The notes under the pieces are model-generated. The model searched no databases. It saw nothing but the letters and a program-made list of their open reading frames with translations, and was not told the origin of the DNA. The translations under genes were made by a program, and so were the position numbers. A stretch of 64,000 bases of DNA from Paenibacillus sp. Soil766 (GTDB lineage: Bacteria > Bacillota > Bacilli > Paenibacillales > NBRC-103111), in the NCBI RefSeq assembly GCF_001428105.1, contig NZ_LMSJ01000034.1:68832-132831 (forward strand), given 5' to 3'. Positions 53,433-62,685 of this stretch are shown here, piece after piece; position 1 is the first letter of the stretch; each line of letters starts with the position of its first letter.

Positions 53433-55355
53433 CTACTTCTTCTGCAACACAGCCTGCCATAAATCCGGTGTATCATAACCTAAACGCCAAGCCGCGACAC
53501 CAGCGATATCATACTTCTTAGCGATGTCCATACGAGCAGAGACGGTAGCTTGGTTCTCCACCCAGAATACGTAAGTGAAGCCATTCTCTTTGTACTCGAC
53601 CCGATACTGTCCGAATTCGTTGTCCCACGTTTGCGTGGTCGATTTGGAAGCCATAAGCGCAGGAATATCTTTCATGAGAACGGTACGGTTCCCGACTAGT
53701 GCACCCTTGGCATCTAACTGCCATTCGCGTACATAATACGGGATGCCTAGAATGATTTTATCTCGTGGGATACCGTAGGATAAGAACTCTTGAACTCCGC
53801 CATCGGCCCAGGGAATGCCAGCGACCGATCCAGGTGAGGTGCTTCCTTTCCAATACTGATCGTAGGCCATGATCACCATGTAATCGACAATGCCACCAAG
53901 CTTCTCATGATCAAAAGCAGATAGATGATTCCATTTAACACTGCCGCGCGGCAAATCAATGGAAATGACTAAGTTTTTGGCATGTGCGGCGGTTGTCAAT
54001 TTTGCAATAAACGCTGTAAATGCATTGCGATCAGAACCTGCTAAGCTTTCGAAGTCAACATTGATCCCTGGAACCCCCAGTTGCACGGAACGGTTAACCA
54101 AAGACGTAATAAACTTGTCTTGCGCAGCGCTGTTTGCCAGAAATTGCGTAGTTAAGGTAGAACTAAATTGATTGCTAACTAATGGATATACCGTATATCC
54201 GTTTCTTTGTAACCATTTGACCGTATCAGCATTCGACGTATCCTTAAGGTTACCTGTGTTATCTGCCAACTCGAAATAAGAAGGAGAATCGACGTCAAGT
54301 CCAATCGTATTAGATACATGAGCTTTAATAACCTCTGCGCCAGAACTGCCGTTCCAGCCCCAGACTTGTAGTTTCTTGAAATTATCCCAGAGTGTACGAT
54401 GCTCGAGCGTTTGAATCGATGCATTACTATACAGTTTCCCGTAGGATAAGGCTTCTGGTAAAGTTCTGAACTCACCAATTAGATTGGAGCTCTGATACAC
54501 TTGATAAGACGCATAATTGTTCCAAATCTTACGGCCTTCCCGGTAAATAGCGCTATGTCCCCATAGCTTTGCATAACTTATGGCTTCATCTATAGATGTG
54601 AATTCCTGCAGCAAAGTGTCATTTTGAAATACTTTATATTGTTTAAGGTTGCTGTAAACGGTTTGTTTGGAAAGGATATTGACGACCGTGGAGTTCCCCC
54701 AGTTGAGCGCCTCTTGAATCGCATCTTCTAAGGAAGCAAATCCCCAACTTGGCGCTGAAAATGTACCTTGAAATACCTTGTATACCACGCTGCCTGAACG
54801 ATTAGCCTCTTTATTGGCTTGGGAGATGTTATCCCAGACCCATCCATTCGAGTTCAAATCGATAATATGTGCATTTCCCCACTTTTTGGCTTCCGCAATG
54901 GCGTCAGTGAGACTCGTAAACTTCCACGCATCAAGTGTAATTTCATTCTGATAGAGTTGATAACGCGCATAATTGTTCCACACCCAGCCTGTAGACTGCA
55001 AATCCCGCACACTCGCGTTCGTCCATTTCTTGGCTTCGGCGATGGCCTCATTCAATGTGGCGAATTGCCACTCCGGCAAGGTAATATCTTGTTGAAATAC
55101 CTGATAACGCGGGAGATTACTCCAAACCCAAGTGCGTGTGCCGATTTCTTCTACGTGGCTGTTCGAAAACCATCTGGCATACGCTTCTGCCTGTGCATAT
55201 GTTGCAAATTCCATGAGCACCTGATTGTACTGGTAGACGCGGTATTTCGTCGTTTTGTCTATACTGGATGGACTGTTGCTTGCTGCAAGAACAGTTGAAG
55301 GTACCGTCATCGAGAGAAGTAATGTACCGCTGAGTATCCATTTTCCTATTTTCAT
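53433..55355 (-). CDS. Secreted GH18-family protein with six N-terminal repeats
   Basis: 640 residues. A signal peptide (WILSGTLLLSMTVPSTVLAAS) is followed by six repeats of about 45-48 residues (about 35-330), each with a YxVYQ strand, an A.A..YA..W helix and a final VWxNY/L. A GH18 barrel fills the C-terminal half: GINVDFESLAGSDRNAF carries the catalytic Glu, although the first Asp of DxxDxDxE is replaced. YMVIMAYDQYW and AAWRLGYDTPDLW are further hallmarks of the YaaH/SleL-like group acting on peptidoglycan or cortex. AAAGAGGCGGA precedes the ATG. The repeats may bind wall polymers. Confidence 0.88.
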   Translation of the reverse strand: MKIGKWILSGTLLLSMTVPSTVLAASNSPSSIDKTTKYRVYQYNQVLMEFATYAQAEAYARWFSNSHVEEIGTRTWVWSNLPRYQVFQQDITLPEWQFATLNEAIAEAKKWTNASVRDLQSTGWVWNNYARYQLYQNEITLDAWKFTSLTDAIAEAKKWGNAHIIDLNSNGWVWDNISQANKEANRSGSVVYKVFQGTFSAPSWGFASLEDAIQEALNWGNSTVVNILSKQTVYSNLKQYKVFQNDTLLQEFTSIDEAISYAKLWGHSAIYREGRKIWNNYASYQVYQSSNLIGEFRTLPEALSYGKLYSNASIQTLEHRTLWDNFKKLQVWGWNGSSGAEVIKAHVSNTIGLDVDSPSYFELADNTGNLKDTSNADTVKWLQRNGYTVYPLVSNQFSSTLTTQFLANSAAQDKFITSLVNRSVQLGVPGINVDFESLAGSDRNAFTAFIAKLTTAAHAKNLVISIDLPRGSVKWNHLSAFDHEKLGGIVDYMVIMAYDQYWKGSTSPGSVAGIPWADGGVQEFLSYGIPRDKIILGIPYYVREWQLDAKGALVGNRTVLMKDIPALMASKSTTQTWDNEFGQYRVEYKENGFTYVFWVENQATVSARMDIAKKYDIAGVAAWRLGYDTPDLWQAVLQKK

Positions 55356-55532
55356 TCATTCCGCCTCTTTCTAGTAAGCTACTCTATTGGACGCTTGAAC
55401 TAGTAGATTGGTTGCGCTATCTGATAGATGGAAGTTCATGGGTGATCGCGCGAAATTGGACGATGACCTGAGTTTTTAGTAACATGAGAGATATTGGTTT
55501 ACCGTGATGAACTTAAGGTGAGGGGAATACAA

Positions 55533-56066
55533 ATGATGCAATATCCAGAGGCATACACCGATTATTTATGTTATTTTCACGGAGCGCGGGATTATTTCGA
55601 ATGTCATGAAGTTATGGAAGAGTATTGGAAAGAACATCCCAAGGATCCTGCCAGATTAACGTATGTTGGGCTTATCCAAATAGCGGTGGGGATGTATCAT
55701 AGCCGTAGAGGGAATTATGCAGGTGCTGTGAAAATGCTGAAAAGTGCAGCAAATAACCTCCTAGCGGAGGATGTTCGCGCTTTGGGGCTTGACGATGTGG
55801 AACTGCAAGCAAGAATTGCACAGGCTTGGCAGGCGATCGGAAACGAAAACTATCTCTTTGAAGATATGAATTTGCCTATTTCTGATCCAGAGCTGTTGCA
55901 TTTATGTTTGGAATTATGTCAGCTTAAAGGGTGGGGCTGGCAAACGCCAAGCCCGATGTCCGATGATATGATCATTCATAAGCACACACGAAGAGATCGG
56001 TCAGAAGTCATTGAAGAGCGAGCGAGACAACAAGTTATTCGAAAGGAATTAGGTGATAACCGATGA
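55533..56066 (+). CDS. DUF309 family protein
   Basis: About 177 residues. The core FHGARDYFECHEVMEEYWKE, followed by GLIQIAVGMYHSRRGNYAGAVKMLKSA, defines the DUF309 helical fold, which has a conserved His/Glu set but no established activity. The ATG at 55533 has AAGGTGAGGGG upstream, whereas the earlier start at 55494 has none. It overlaps the following response regulator gene by 4 bases, so it is probably the first gene of that operon. Confidence 0.85.
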   Translation: MMQYPEAYTDYLCYFHGARDYFECHEVMEEYWKEHPKDPARLTYVGLIQIAVGMYHSRRGNYAGAVKMLKSAANNLLAEDVRALGLDDVELQARIAQAWQAIGNENYLFEDMNLPISDPELLHLCLELCQLKGWGWQTPSPMSDDMIIHKHTRRDRSEVIEERARQQVIRKELGDNR

Positions 56067-56791
56067 ATACAGAAGGTAAAATTCTGGTTGTTGAAGATGA
56101 ACCCAATATTTCTGAGGTTGTTAAGTTATATTTGGAGCACGCGAATTATGAAGCGATACAATTGTTTCGCGGCGGCAACGTGCTGAAATCCATCATAAGC
56201 GAGAGACCTAGCTTGGTGCTGCTCGACATTATGCTTCCGGACATTTCAGGTTACGAGTTGTGTGAGCAAATTCGCAAAATGGATGCTCCTTTTCATCATA
56301 CACCGATCATTTTCTTAACTGCGAAAGGGGAGTCCCTGGACAAGCTGAGAGGTTTTAATTTGGGTGTAGACGATTATTTAGTGAAGCCGTTTGACCCGAA
56401 TGAGCTCATTGCGCGCATTAAGGCTGTACTACGGAGAACTATGCAACTTCCTGCTGATATGTCTGGGCCGCAAAACTCACCTCGTAAATGGTTGGAAATG
56501 GGCAATATTATGATTGACTTAGAGCAGTATCGTGTAACGGTTGGCGGGAATCGTATTGAATTAACTCCGAAGGAGATTGAACTTTTATTTTTCTTGATGA
56601 GTAACCCAGGTCGCGTGTTTACACGTGAAGATTTACTTGGGTATGTGTGGAATTTTGATTTCACAGGGGGAACACGTACTGTGGATGCTCATGTGAAAAA
56701 CCTAAGGAAGAAATTAGGCCAGCATGAGACTTGGAATATTCAAACCCTTTGGGGGATCGGGTACTCGTTTGAGGTTGTTCAGCATGTTTAA
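56063..56791 (+). CDS. OmpR/PhoB-family response regulator
   Basis: 242 residues. The receiver domain has VVEDEPN and the phosphoacceptor Asp 55 (LVLLDIMLPDISGYEL), plus IFLTAKGESLDKLRGF and DDYLVKPFDPNEL. The winged helix has IELTPKEIELLFFLMSNPGRVFTREDLLGYVW. It overlaps DUF309 upstream and the histidine kinase downstream (8 bases), which marks a co-translated two-component pair. The nearby lipoprotein and efflux genes are plausible targets. Confidence 0.93.
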   Translation: MNTEGKILVVEDEPNISEVVKLYLEHANYEAIQLFRGGNVLKSIISERPSLVLLDIMLPDISGYELCEQIRKMDAPFHHTPIIFLTAKGESLDKLRGFNLGVDDYLVKPFDPNELIARIKAVLRRTMQLPADMSGPQNSPRKWLEMGNIMIDLEQYRVTVGGNRIELTPKEIELLFFLMSNPGRVFTREDLLGYVWNFDFTGGTRTVDAHVKNLRKKLGQHETWNIQTLWGIGYSFEVVQHV

Positions 56792-58259
56792 ACGTTGGAT
56801 CATGGGGAAATATAACAGCTTATATATTAAAATTTTCCTCTCCTTTCTAGCGACCTGCGTGCTGTTTTTTATTGGGCTTTTCGTTTTTTGGAATTCTTAT
56901 TTTACGGATCTTTTTTACAAGGATAAGATTGAGCTTCTTGAAAAAAGAAATACGGAAATTATCCGATTATTGGATTCGGTTCAGGATGGCACGATTTCTA
57001 CACGTGAGCTGAAATATACCGTTAGGATTTTAGCCAGAAGTATTAACGGGCAAGTCTGGCTGGTTGATGAGAAAGGCAATATTGCTAACGGTTCATCGGA
57101 TAGCGAAGGAAGAGCGATTCCGAAGCAGATGGACGCATTGTATATTGATGGCTTGCATGGCCATACAGGGCATAGCATGATAAATCTAGAAACGTCGGAT
57201 GGGAAGCGCAATTTATTTGCGTACTACGCACCTTATCAATTGAACGAACAACCGATGGTCATCATTCTTCATTTCCCTTCAGAAGATATTCGAGAGGTCA
57301 TATCTGCTGTACGTCTCAATCTTTGGTTACCTTTGCTGTTCTCTTTAATCGCAGTTGGCATCATTCTGTTCGTTGTGTCCCGTAAACTCGCAGGGCCGTT
57401 GCAACAAATGAATCGTGCGGCTTTAGAATTGGCTCATGGAGATTTCAAGACACGTGTACCAGTCAATTCACAAGATGAAGTTGGGCAACTGGCAAGAAGC
57501 TTTAACTTTATGGTGGAGAAATTGGAGGAATGGGAGGAGACGAGGCAAGAGTTTCTGGCTAACGTCTCTCATGAACTCAGATCACCATTGACCTCTTTAC
57601 GTGGTTTCATTGTTGCCATGAATGATCATATTATCCCGCAAGAGAGGTACCCGCATTATTTACATATTTGTGATCAAGAGGTACAGCGTTTACAACGACT
57701 TGTAACAGATCTTCTGGACCTTGCTCAGATTCAAAATGGGGTGGATGTATTTCGCTTACGCCCTGTTGACATCATCGAATTAGTAGAGGATTCACTCGAG
57801 CTATTGAAGCCTGCTTTGGTGGAGAAGAACATTTCTTTACAACTGATTTTACCTGATGAGAATGCAGATGGTTGTTTCGTGCAGTTAGATCCGGATCGAT
57901 TTGCGCAAATCATTCGTAATTTAATGTATAATTCGTTGAAATTCACCCCAGAGGGGGGGACTTTAACTGTCGGCTTAGAAGAGCAGGAGAAAGAAGTTCG
58001 CTTGTATATTAGAGATACAGGGACAGGGATGACGGAAACCGAATTATCAAGAATTTGGGATCGATTCTATAAGGCCGATGAAGCTAGAACGTCCAGTTCG
58101 GAAGCTATTTCGGGAACAGGTTTGGGACTTACCATTGTGAAACATCTTGTCACAGGGATGAGAGGCTCTATAAGTGCTCGCTCCCGTATTGGCAAAGGAA
58201 CGGAGTTCTGTATCGTTTTTCCTCGAAACTCCAAAATGTTCACAAATTCGTCACAATAG
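56784..58259 (+). CDS. Sensor histidine kinase with HAMP domain
   Basis: 491 residues. Two membrane helices (IFLSFLATCVLFFIGLFVFW and PLLFSLIAVGIILFVVS) frame an extracytoplasmic sensor of about 150 residues. A HAMP domain (AALELAHGDFKTRVPVNSQDEVGQLARSFN), a HisKA domain with His 263 (FLANVSHELRSPLTSLRG) and an ATPase domain (NLMYNSLKFTPEGG, DTGTGM, GTGLGLTI) follow. The ATG at 56784 overlaps the regulator gene and follows GAGG. It ends with a hairpin terminator 26 bases later. Confidence 0.92.
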   Translation: MFKRWIMGKYNSLYIKIFLSFLATCVLFFIGLFVFWNSYFTDLFYKDKIELLEKRNTEIIRLLDSVQDGTISTRELKYTVRILARSINGQVWLVDEKGNIANGSSDSEGRAIPKQMDALYIDGLHGHTGHSMINLETSDGKRNLFAYYAPYQLNEQPMVIILHFPSEDIREVISAVRLNLWLPLLFSLIAVGIILFVVSRKLAGPLQQMNRAALELAHGDFKTRVPVNSQDEVGQLARSFNFMVEKLEEWEETRQEFLANVSHELRSPLTSLRGFIVAMNDHIIPQERYPHYLHICDQEVQRLQRLVTDLLDLAQIQNGVDVFRLRPVDIIELVEDSLELLKPALVEKNISLQLILPDENADGCFVQLDPDRFAQIIRNLMYNSLKFTPEGGTLTVGLEEQEKEVRLYIRDTGTGMTETELSRIWDRFYKADEARTSSSEAISGTGLGLTIVKHLVTGMRGSISARSRIGKGTEFCIVFPRNSKMFTNSSQ

Positions 58260-58284
58260 TATCATACTTTATACACATTTTTCG

Positions 58285-58316
58285 CCTATCCTTTTGCTGA
58301 TGGATAGGTTTTTTTT
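58285..58316 (+). terminator. Terminator after the second two-component pair
   Basis: CCTATCC and GGATAGG pair around 10 bases and are followed by eight T residues, directly upstream of the lipoprotein gene. Confidence 0.75.
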
Positions 58317-58326
58317 GTGGGGGTGT

Positions 58327-58941
58327 ATGTTGGTGAGCAGTAGTACACGCAATAGCTTGTTGTGTGTGATTCTCACATCCTTCTTGTTAGTCGGTTGTAC
58401 CGTAGAGGGTACTGGACAAGCTAGCTCCTCTGTTGTGAACCCGACTATGCCTGCTTCCGGTCAAGCCTCGCAAGAGCTCCCTACGGCTGAAGATGTACAG
58501 AATGTAACAGAACAGCGACTAGTTATGCTATTCCAAGGGTTAATCGTAATGGATCAACAACCTTTATTAGCATTGACTGCCGAGCAATCTCGATCCATTT
58601 TGCCCATCGTTCGCAAAAGTGAAGAAGAAGGCAGCATTGACGAATCCGAACGAAAAGCAGTCATCCAAGTGTTAACGAATGAGCAGAAAGCTTATCTGGA
58701 TGAACAATCGAAGCAATTGAAGCAGCGTATCGCAGAACGAGTGAAGACTCACAAGGACGCTTTATCAGCTGCTGAGAGGGAACGATTTGTAAACGCTTTC
58801 GAAAAGAGGAGGAAGTCAGAGCAAGGGGTTGAAGCTGGTGTGACAGAGCATATAAACAATGCAGCACCATCTGTGGAAACACGAGGATTGGGGACTAGTG
58901 TTGAACAGCAATTAATCGATTTGCTGGTCTCGAAATTGTAA
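58327..58941 (+). CDS. Lipoprotein of unknown function
   Basis: About 204 residues. The lipobox LVGC (LCVILTSFLLVGCTVEG) marks a membrane-attached lipoprotein. A Ser/Pro-rich linker is followed by a highly charged helical region with LTAEQSRSILPIVRKSEEEG and LTNEQKAYLDEQSKQLKQRI, vaguely like Spy/CpxP chaperone-type helices. ATG 58327, TTG 58330 and GTG 58333 are all possible starts behind GGGGG. It lies between a two-component pair and an efflux system and may belong to either. Confidence 0.7.
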   Translation: MLVSSSTRNSLLCVILTSFLLVGCTVEGTGQASSSVVNPTMPASGQASQELPTAEDVQNVTEQRLVMLFQGLIVMDQQPLLALTAEQSRSILPIVRKSEEEGSIDESERKAVIQVLTNEQKAYLDEQSKQLKQRIAERVKTHKDALSAAERERFVNAFEKRRKSEQGVEAGVTEHINNAAPSVETRGLGTSVEQQLIDLLVSKL

Positions 58942-58996
58942 GGCCGAGTACACAAGCGTGAGAATAGTGGAACATTGCTAAGGGGGAAGTAACAGA

Positions 58997-60739
58997 ATGA
59001 AATTTTTTCGCAGCAAATGGTTCATCGTAATTGTCGCAATCATCGTTTGTGCAGGTGGTACCTATGCCTATTTGGCGAAAGGGAAGAAAACCAAATCTGC
59101 AGAGACGAAAGAAGTTACGGTTGATGTCAAAAAGGGGAATATCCGCTCTTCTGTTTCGGGAACAGCTCAATTTGAGCCTAAAGATACACAGACAATTTCC
59201 TCAACGGAAAATGCGAGTATCAAATCGATTAACCTGACACGTAATCAATCGGTTAAAGCGGGAGATGTTCTCATTGAGTTGACAAGCTCAAACTTGGAAA
59301 ACGATCTGCAAGATGCCAAAGTAACTTATGAGCAACTAGAGAAGGATTTGAACACGAAGCAACAACAAAAAGGAATAACAGGTGCTAGTGCGCCAATTAG
59401 CGGGAAGTTAACGTATGCCAATATTGATGTTGGCGCTACGATTAATAAATCAACGAAAATCGCTACGATTGGCGATGCAAGTACGTTAACAGTAACCCTG
59501 CCATTTTTTGTTGAGGATGCTGGACAATTACATAAAGGTGATACGATCGACATAACGGTTGACGGCTTCATGATCACCAAAACGGGCACGATTGCGGCCA
59601 TTTCTAAAGATCCAAGATCGGATGGTAAGGGTGGTAAGCTTTTCGATATTGATATACATATTGAGAATGACAATTCCATGGATGCAGGAATGAATGCAAT
59701 GGGATCTGCAACTATTGGCGGACGCGCAGTGGATTCCCAAGGGAAAGCTGCTCTTCAGTACATACAAGTAGCTACAGTACTTGCAGGAACGTCCGGCAGT
59801 ATTTCCACATTGCCTTTCAAAACAGGTGTAATTGTGCATCAAGGCGATCTCCTTGCATCCTTCGTGAATGACACATTAGATGATGATATACTTACGGCGC
59901 AAGCCGCACTAGAGCGTCAGAAATTAAAAGTGGATGCTGCGCAAGATCGCGTAACGGCACTGAAAATTCTAGCTCCTTTCGATGGTGTATTCTCAACAGA
60001 TTTCGTGAATAAAAAAGTGGATATTCTTAGCAACTTCCGACCAGGAACAAGAGTTTCAAGCGGTACACAGTTTGGTACGGTGGCAAGCTTTGCCAAAATG
60101 CAACTTCCCGTCCAAGTGGATGAGCTAGACTTACCTAATATTAAAGTAGGAATGAAAGCTGAAATTAAAGTTGACTCCTTCCCAGGACGCAATTTCCCAG
60201 CAGAAGTGACACAAGTTTCGACGGTTGGTACAACAACAAACGGTGTAACTTTCTATGATGTTATCCTAGCTACAGAGAATAAAGATAACCTATTGAAATA
60301 CGGGATGACGGCAACTGGCGAAATTTTGATTCAGGATAAGAAAGATGCGCTCTATATCCCGCCAGAAGCGCTTCAACTACAACGCGGTAAACGTGTGGTT
60401 ACCGTGAAGAAAGCGGATGGAACAACAGAGCCAGAACATGAAGTGAAAATTGGTATTCGTTCGACAACGCAAATTGAGATCACGGATGGTCTTAAAGAAG
60501 GCGATAAAGTTGTAGTGCCTCAAGCTGTAAGAAGACAGCAAAATTTAAGCCAAGATGAGATTAATCGTTTAAGACAGCAATTCCAGCAAGGCGGCGGTGC
60601 CGGCGGAGCAGGCGGCTTTGGCGGTGGTGGAGCTGGTGGCTTTGGGCAAGGTGGAGCAGGCGGAGCAGGTGGTAATGCCGGAGGCGGTGCTGCACAGCGT
60701 ACTCAAGTTGGCGGTAATGCTGGTGGCGGTAACAGATAA
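58997..60739 (+). CDS. Efflux adaptor protein, MacA/YknX-like, with Gly-rich tail
   Basis: 580 residues. One N-terminal membrane helix (WFIVIVAIIVCAGGTYAYLA) is followed by biotinyl-lipoyl halves and coiled-coil hairpin (VRSSVSGTAQFEP-like, LQDAKVTYEQLEKDLNTKQQ) and beta-barrel segments (VQVDELDLPNIKVGMKAEIKVDSFPG). The membrane-fusion protein couples a MacB-like ABC transporter to extracytoplasmic substrates. The last 55 residues are almost pure Gly/Ala/Asn/Gln (GGAGGAGGFGGGGAGG style), an unusual disordered tail. AAGGGGGAAG precedes the ATG. The next two genes encode the ATPase and permease. Confidence 0.9.
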   Translation: MKFFRSKWFIVIVAIIVCAGGTYAYLAKGKKTKSAETKEVTVDVKKGNIRSSVSGTAQFEPKDTQTISSTENASIKSINLTRNQSVKAGDVLIELTSSNLENDLQDAKVTYEQLEKDLNTKQQQKGITGASAPISGKLTYANIDVGATINKSTKIATIGDASTLTVTLPFFVEDAGQLHKGDTIDITVDGFMITKTGTIAAISKDPRSDGKGGKLFDIDIHIENDNSMDAGMNAMGSATIGGRAVDSQGKAALQYIQVATVLAGTSGSISTLPFKTGVIVHQGDLLASFVNDTLDDDILTAQAALERQKLKVDAAQDRVTALKILAPFDGVFSTDFVNKKVDILSNFRPGTRVSSGTQFGTVASFAKMQLPVQVDELDLPNIKVGMKAEIKVDSFPGRNFPAEVTQVSTVGTTTNGVTFYDVILATENKDNLLKYGMTATGEILIQDKKDALYIPPEALQLQRGKRVVTVKKADGTTEPEHEVKIGIRSTTQIEITDGLKEGDKVVVPQAVRRQQNLSQDEINRLRQQFQQGGGAGGAGGFGGGGAGGFGQGGAGGAGGNAGGGAAQRTQVGGNAGGGNR

Positions 60740-60766
60740 TGCTGCCCTGAAAGGAGCAATTGCGGG

Positions 60767-61486
60767 ATGAATATCATTGAGTTAAAAGATATTACGAAAA
60801 CCTATAGGCGCGGCGAGGAAGATCTTCCCATTCTCCGCAATATATCGTTATCTGTCGCCGAGGGTGATTTTGTTGCCATTATCGGACCGAGTGGATCCGG
60901 CAAATCAACCTTAATGAATACAATCGGGTTGTTGGATGTACCAACATCAGGCAGCTACACACTGGACGGTGTTGTAACAGAGCGTATGAGTGATAATGAA
61001 CTAGCTGAGCTGAGAAATCAGAAGATCGGCTTCATCTTTCAGCAATTTAATCTGCTTCCGCGATTAACTGCCATGGAAAACGTAGAGTTACCGATGATCT
61101 ATGCTGGTATTTCGAAGAAAGAGCGCAAAGAACGTGCGAATGCGATGTTGAAAATGCTCGGGATGGGCGAACGCGGTCATCATCGGCCAAGTGAGCTGTC
61201 CGGGGGACAGCAGCAGCGTGTAGCCATTGCGCGTGCATTGGCGATCTCGCCATCGCTGATTTTGGCCGATGAGCCGACGGGGGCTTTGGACTCACGAACG
61301 GGTGAGGAAGTACTGGAACTTATCCTTCAGCTCAATGCACAGGGCAATACCATCGTTCTCATTACGCATGATCATCATATCGCTGATAATGCGAAACGTG
61401 TCGTTGCACTTCGTGACGGAATTATCGTGGATGATTATCGGAATGACACGAAGAAGGCTCTGTTGCAGCAAGAGGTGAGTGTATGA
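60767..61486 (+). CDS. ABC transporter ATPase, MacB/YknY-like
   Basis: 239 residues. Walker [16 protein letters not shown]-loop [12 protein letters not shown], signature [16 protein letters not shown], Walker [14 protein letters not shown] and the H-loop VLITHDHH are all intact. It is of the LolD/MacB group, which drives type VII mechanotransmission transporters. It overlaps the permease gene by 4 bases and follows the adaptor by 27 bases, forming one operon. Confidence 0.95.
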   Translation: MNIIELKDITKTYRRGEEDLPILRNISLSVAEGDFVAIIGPSGSGKSTLMNTIGLLDVPTSGSYTLDGVVTERMSDNELAELRNQKIGFIFQQFNLLPRLTAMENVELPMIYAGISKKERKERANAMLKMLGMGERGHHRPSELSGGQQQRVAIARALAISPSLILADEPTGALDSRTGEEVLELILQLNAQGNTIVLITHDHHIADNAKRVVALRDGIIVDDYRNDTKKALLQQEVSV

Positions 61487-62661
61487 AGGTAAGTGAACTG
61501 ATCCGGATGTCGCTTCGGACGATCATTTCGAGTCCGTTGCGCACCTTTCTGACCATGCTCGGCGTAATCATTGGTGTAAGCTCGGTTGTTACACTCGTTT
61601 CTATCGGTCAAGGAACTTCGGAAGCTATTGCGAAGCAATACGAGAACATGGGAACGAATTTGCTCGTAGTTACGGCGACGGGGAACGGGCGAGCTACTCA
61701 GCTGAGCTATCAAGATTTGATGAATTTCGAGAATTTTCCGGAATTTAAATCGATTGCTCCAACGATGTCGAAGAATGGCTCTAACGTCAAATATGATCGG
61801 ACGCAAGAAAAATATAACGTCCTTGGAACGAATGACCGCTATTTCGACATCATTAAAGCATCCATTGACAAAGGTCGAAATTTGTCGCCGACAGACCTTG
61901 AGTTTCGTTCGAATGTCGCTATTCTGGGCAGTGAAGTCACGAAGAAATTTTTTGGAACACTAAATCCAGTTGGCGAAAACATTAATATTGATGGTGTTGT
62001 ATTTAACGTAATCGGTACGCTCAAGGAAAAAGGATCCAACATCGGTGGAGCTTCTGTAGATAGCTCAGTTATCGTGCCTTTAGAGTCTGCTAGACGTCAG
62101 TTTAAGCTGGGTCAAATTCGTACTACGTATGTCGAAGCACCTACGAAGGACGATATTTATACAGCGCAAGAGACGATGAAGCAGTACCTGACGTACAAGT
62201 TTAAGAGTGATACTGGTTTTGTTTTAACGAATCAAGACGAACTGTTGAAAGCACGGACGGAAGCAACGAATACACTTACGAATCAATTAGTGGCAGTTGC
62301 CTTGATTTCCTTGCTCGTCGGTGGTATCGGTATCATGAATATTATGCTAGTTACGGTAAGTGAACGAACACGTGAAATTGGAATTCGCAAATCAATTGGT
62401 GCGAAGCGTCGCAATATTTTGATGCAATTCCTGGTGGAAGCCGTTGTGATCAGTGGAATGGGAGGATTAATCGGACTTCTTCTCGGGATTGGATTCTCGT
62501 ATGCCTTGCCTTATTTTAGTCCGAAGCAAGCGACCAGCCTTTCCTTTGATGTAGGCCTTTATTCCTTCTTATTCTCTGTCTTAGTCGGAGTGGTTTTCGG
62601 TTTATATCCAGCAAACAAAGCATCTAAGCTGCGTCCAATTGACGCATTGCGTTCTGACTAA
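61483..62661 (+). CDS. ABC transporter permease, MacB/YknZ-like
   Basis: 392 residues. The first membrane helix (RTFLTMLGVIIGVSSVVTLV), a periplasmic-core-type domain (about 45-270), and three C-terminal helices (LVAVALISLLVGGIGIMNIMLV; GLIGLLLGIGFSYAL; FLFSVLVGVVFGLYPANKAS) give the MacB/FtsX topology. It likely exports peptides or antimicrobials from the membrane together with the adaptor and ATPase. It ends 24 bases before an exported protein gene with its own AAGGAGG site, which may be in the same operon. Confidence 0.93.
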   Translation: MKVSELIRMSLRTIISSPLRTFLTMLGVIIGVSSVVTLVSIGQGTSEAIAKQYENMGTNLLVVTATGNGRATQLSYQDLMNFENFPEFKSIAPTMSKNGSNVKYDRTQEKYNVLGTNDRYFDIIKASIDKGRNLSPTDLEFRSNVAILGSEVTKKFFGTLNPVGENINIDGVVFNVIGTLKEKGSNIGGASVDSSVIVPLESARRQFKLGQIRTTYVEAPTKDDIYTAQETMKQYLTYKFKSDTGFVLTNQDELLKARTEATNTLTNQLVAVALISLLVGGIGIMNIMLVTVSERTREIGIRKSIGAKRRNILMQFLVEAVVISGMGGLIGLLLGIGFSYALPYFSPKQATSLSFDVGLYSFLFSVLVGVVFGLYPANKASKLRPIDALRSD

Positions 62662-62685
62662 ATTTAACTACAAGGAGGACTCCCA

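Noticed and set aside
60591-60739. Short repeated GGCGG/GGTGG units considered as a CRISPR or DNA repeat array
   Set aside because: The repeats are irregular, encode glycine in frame with the adaptor protein and have no spacer structure.
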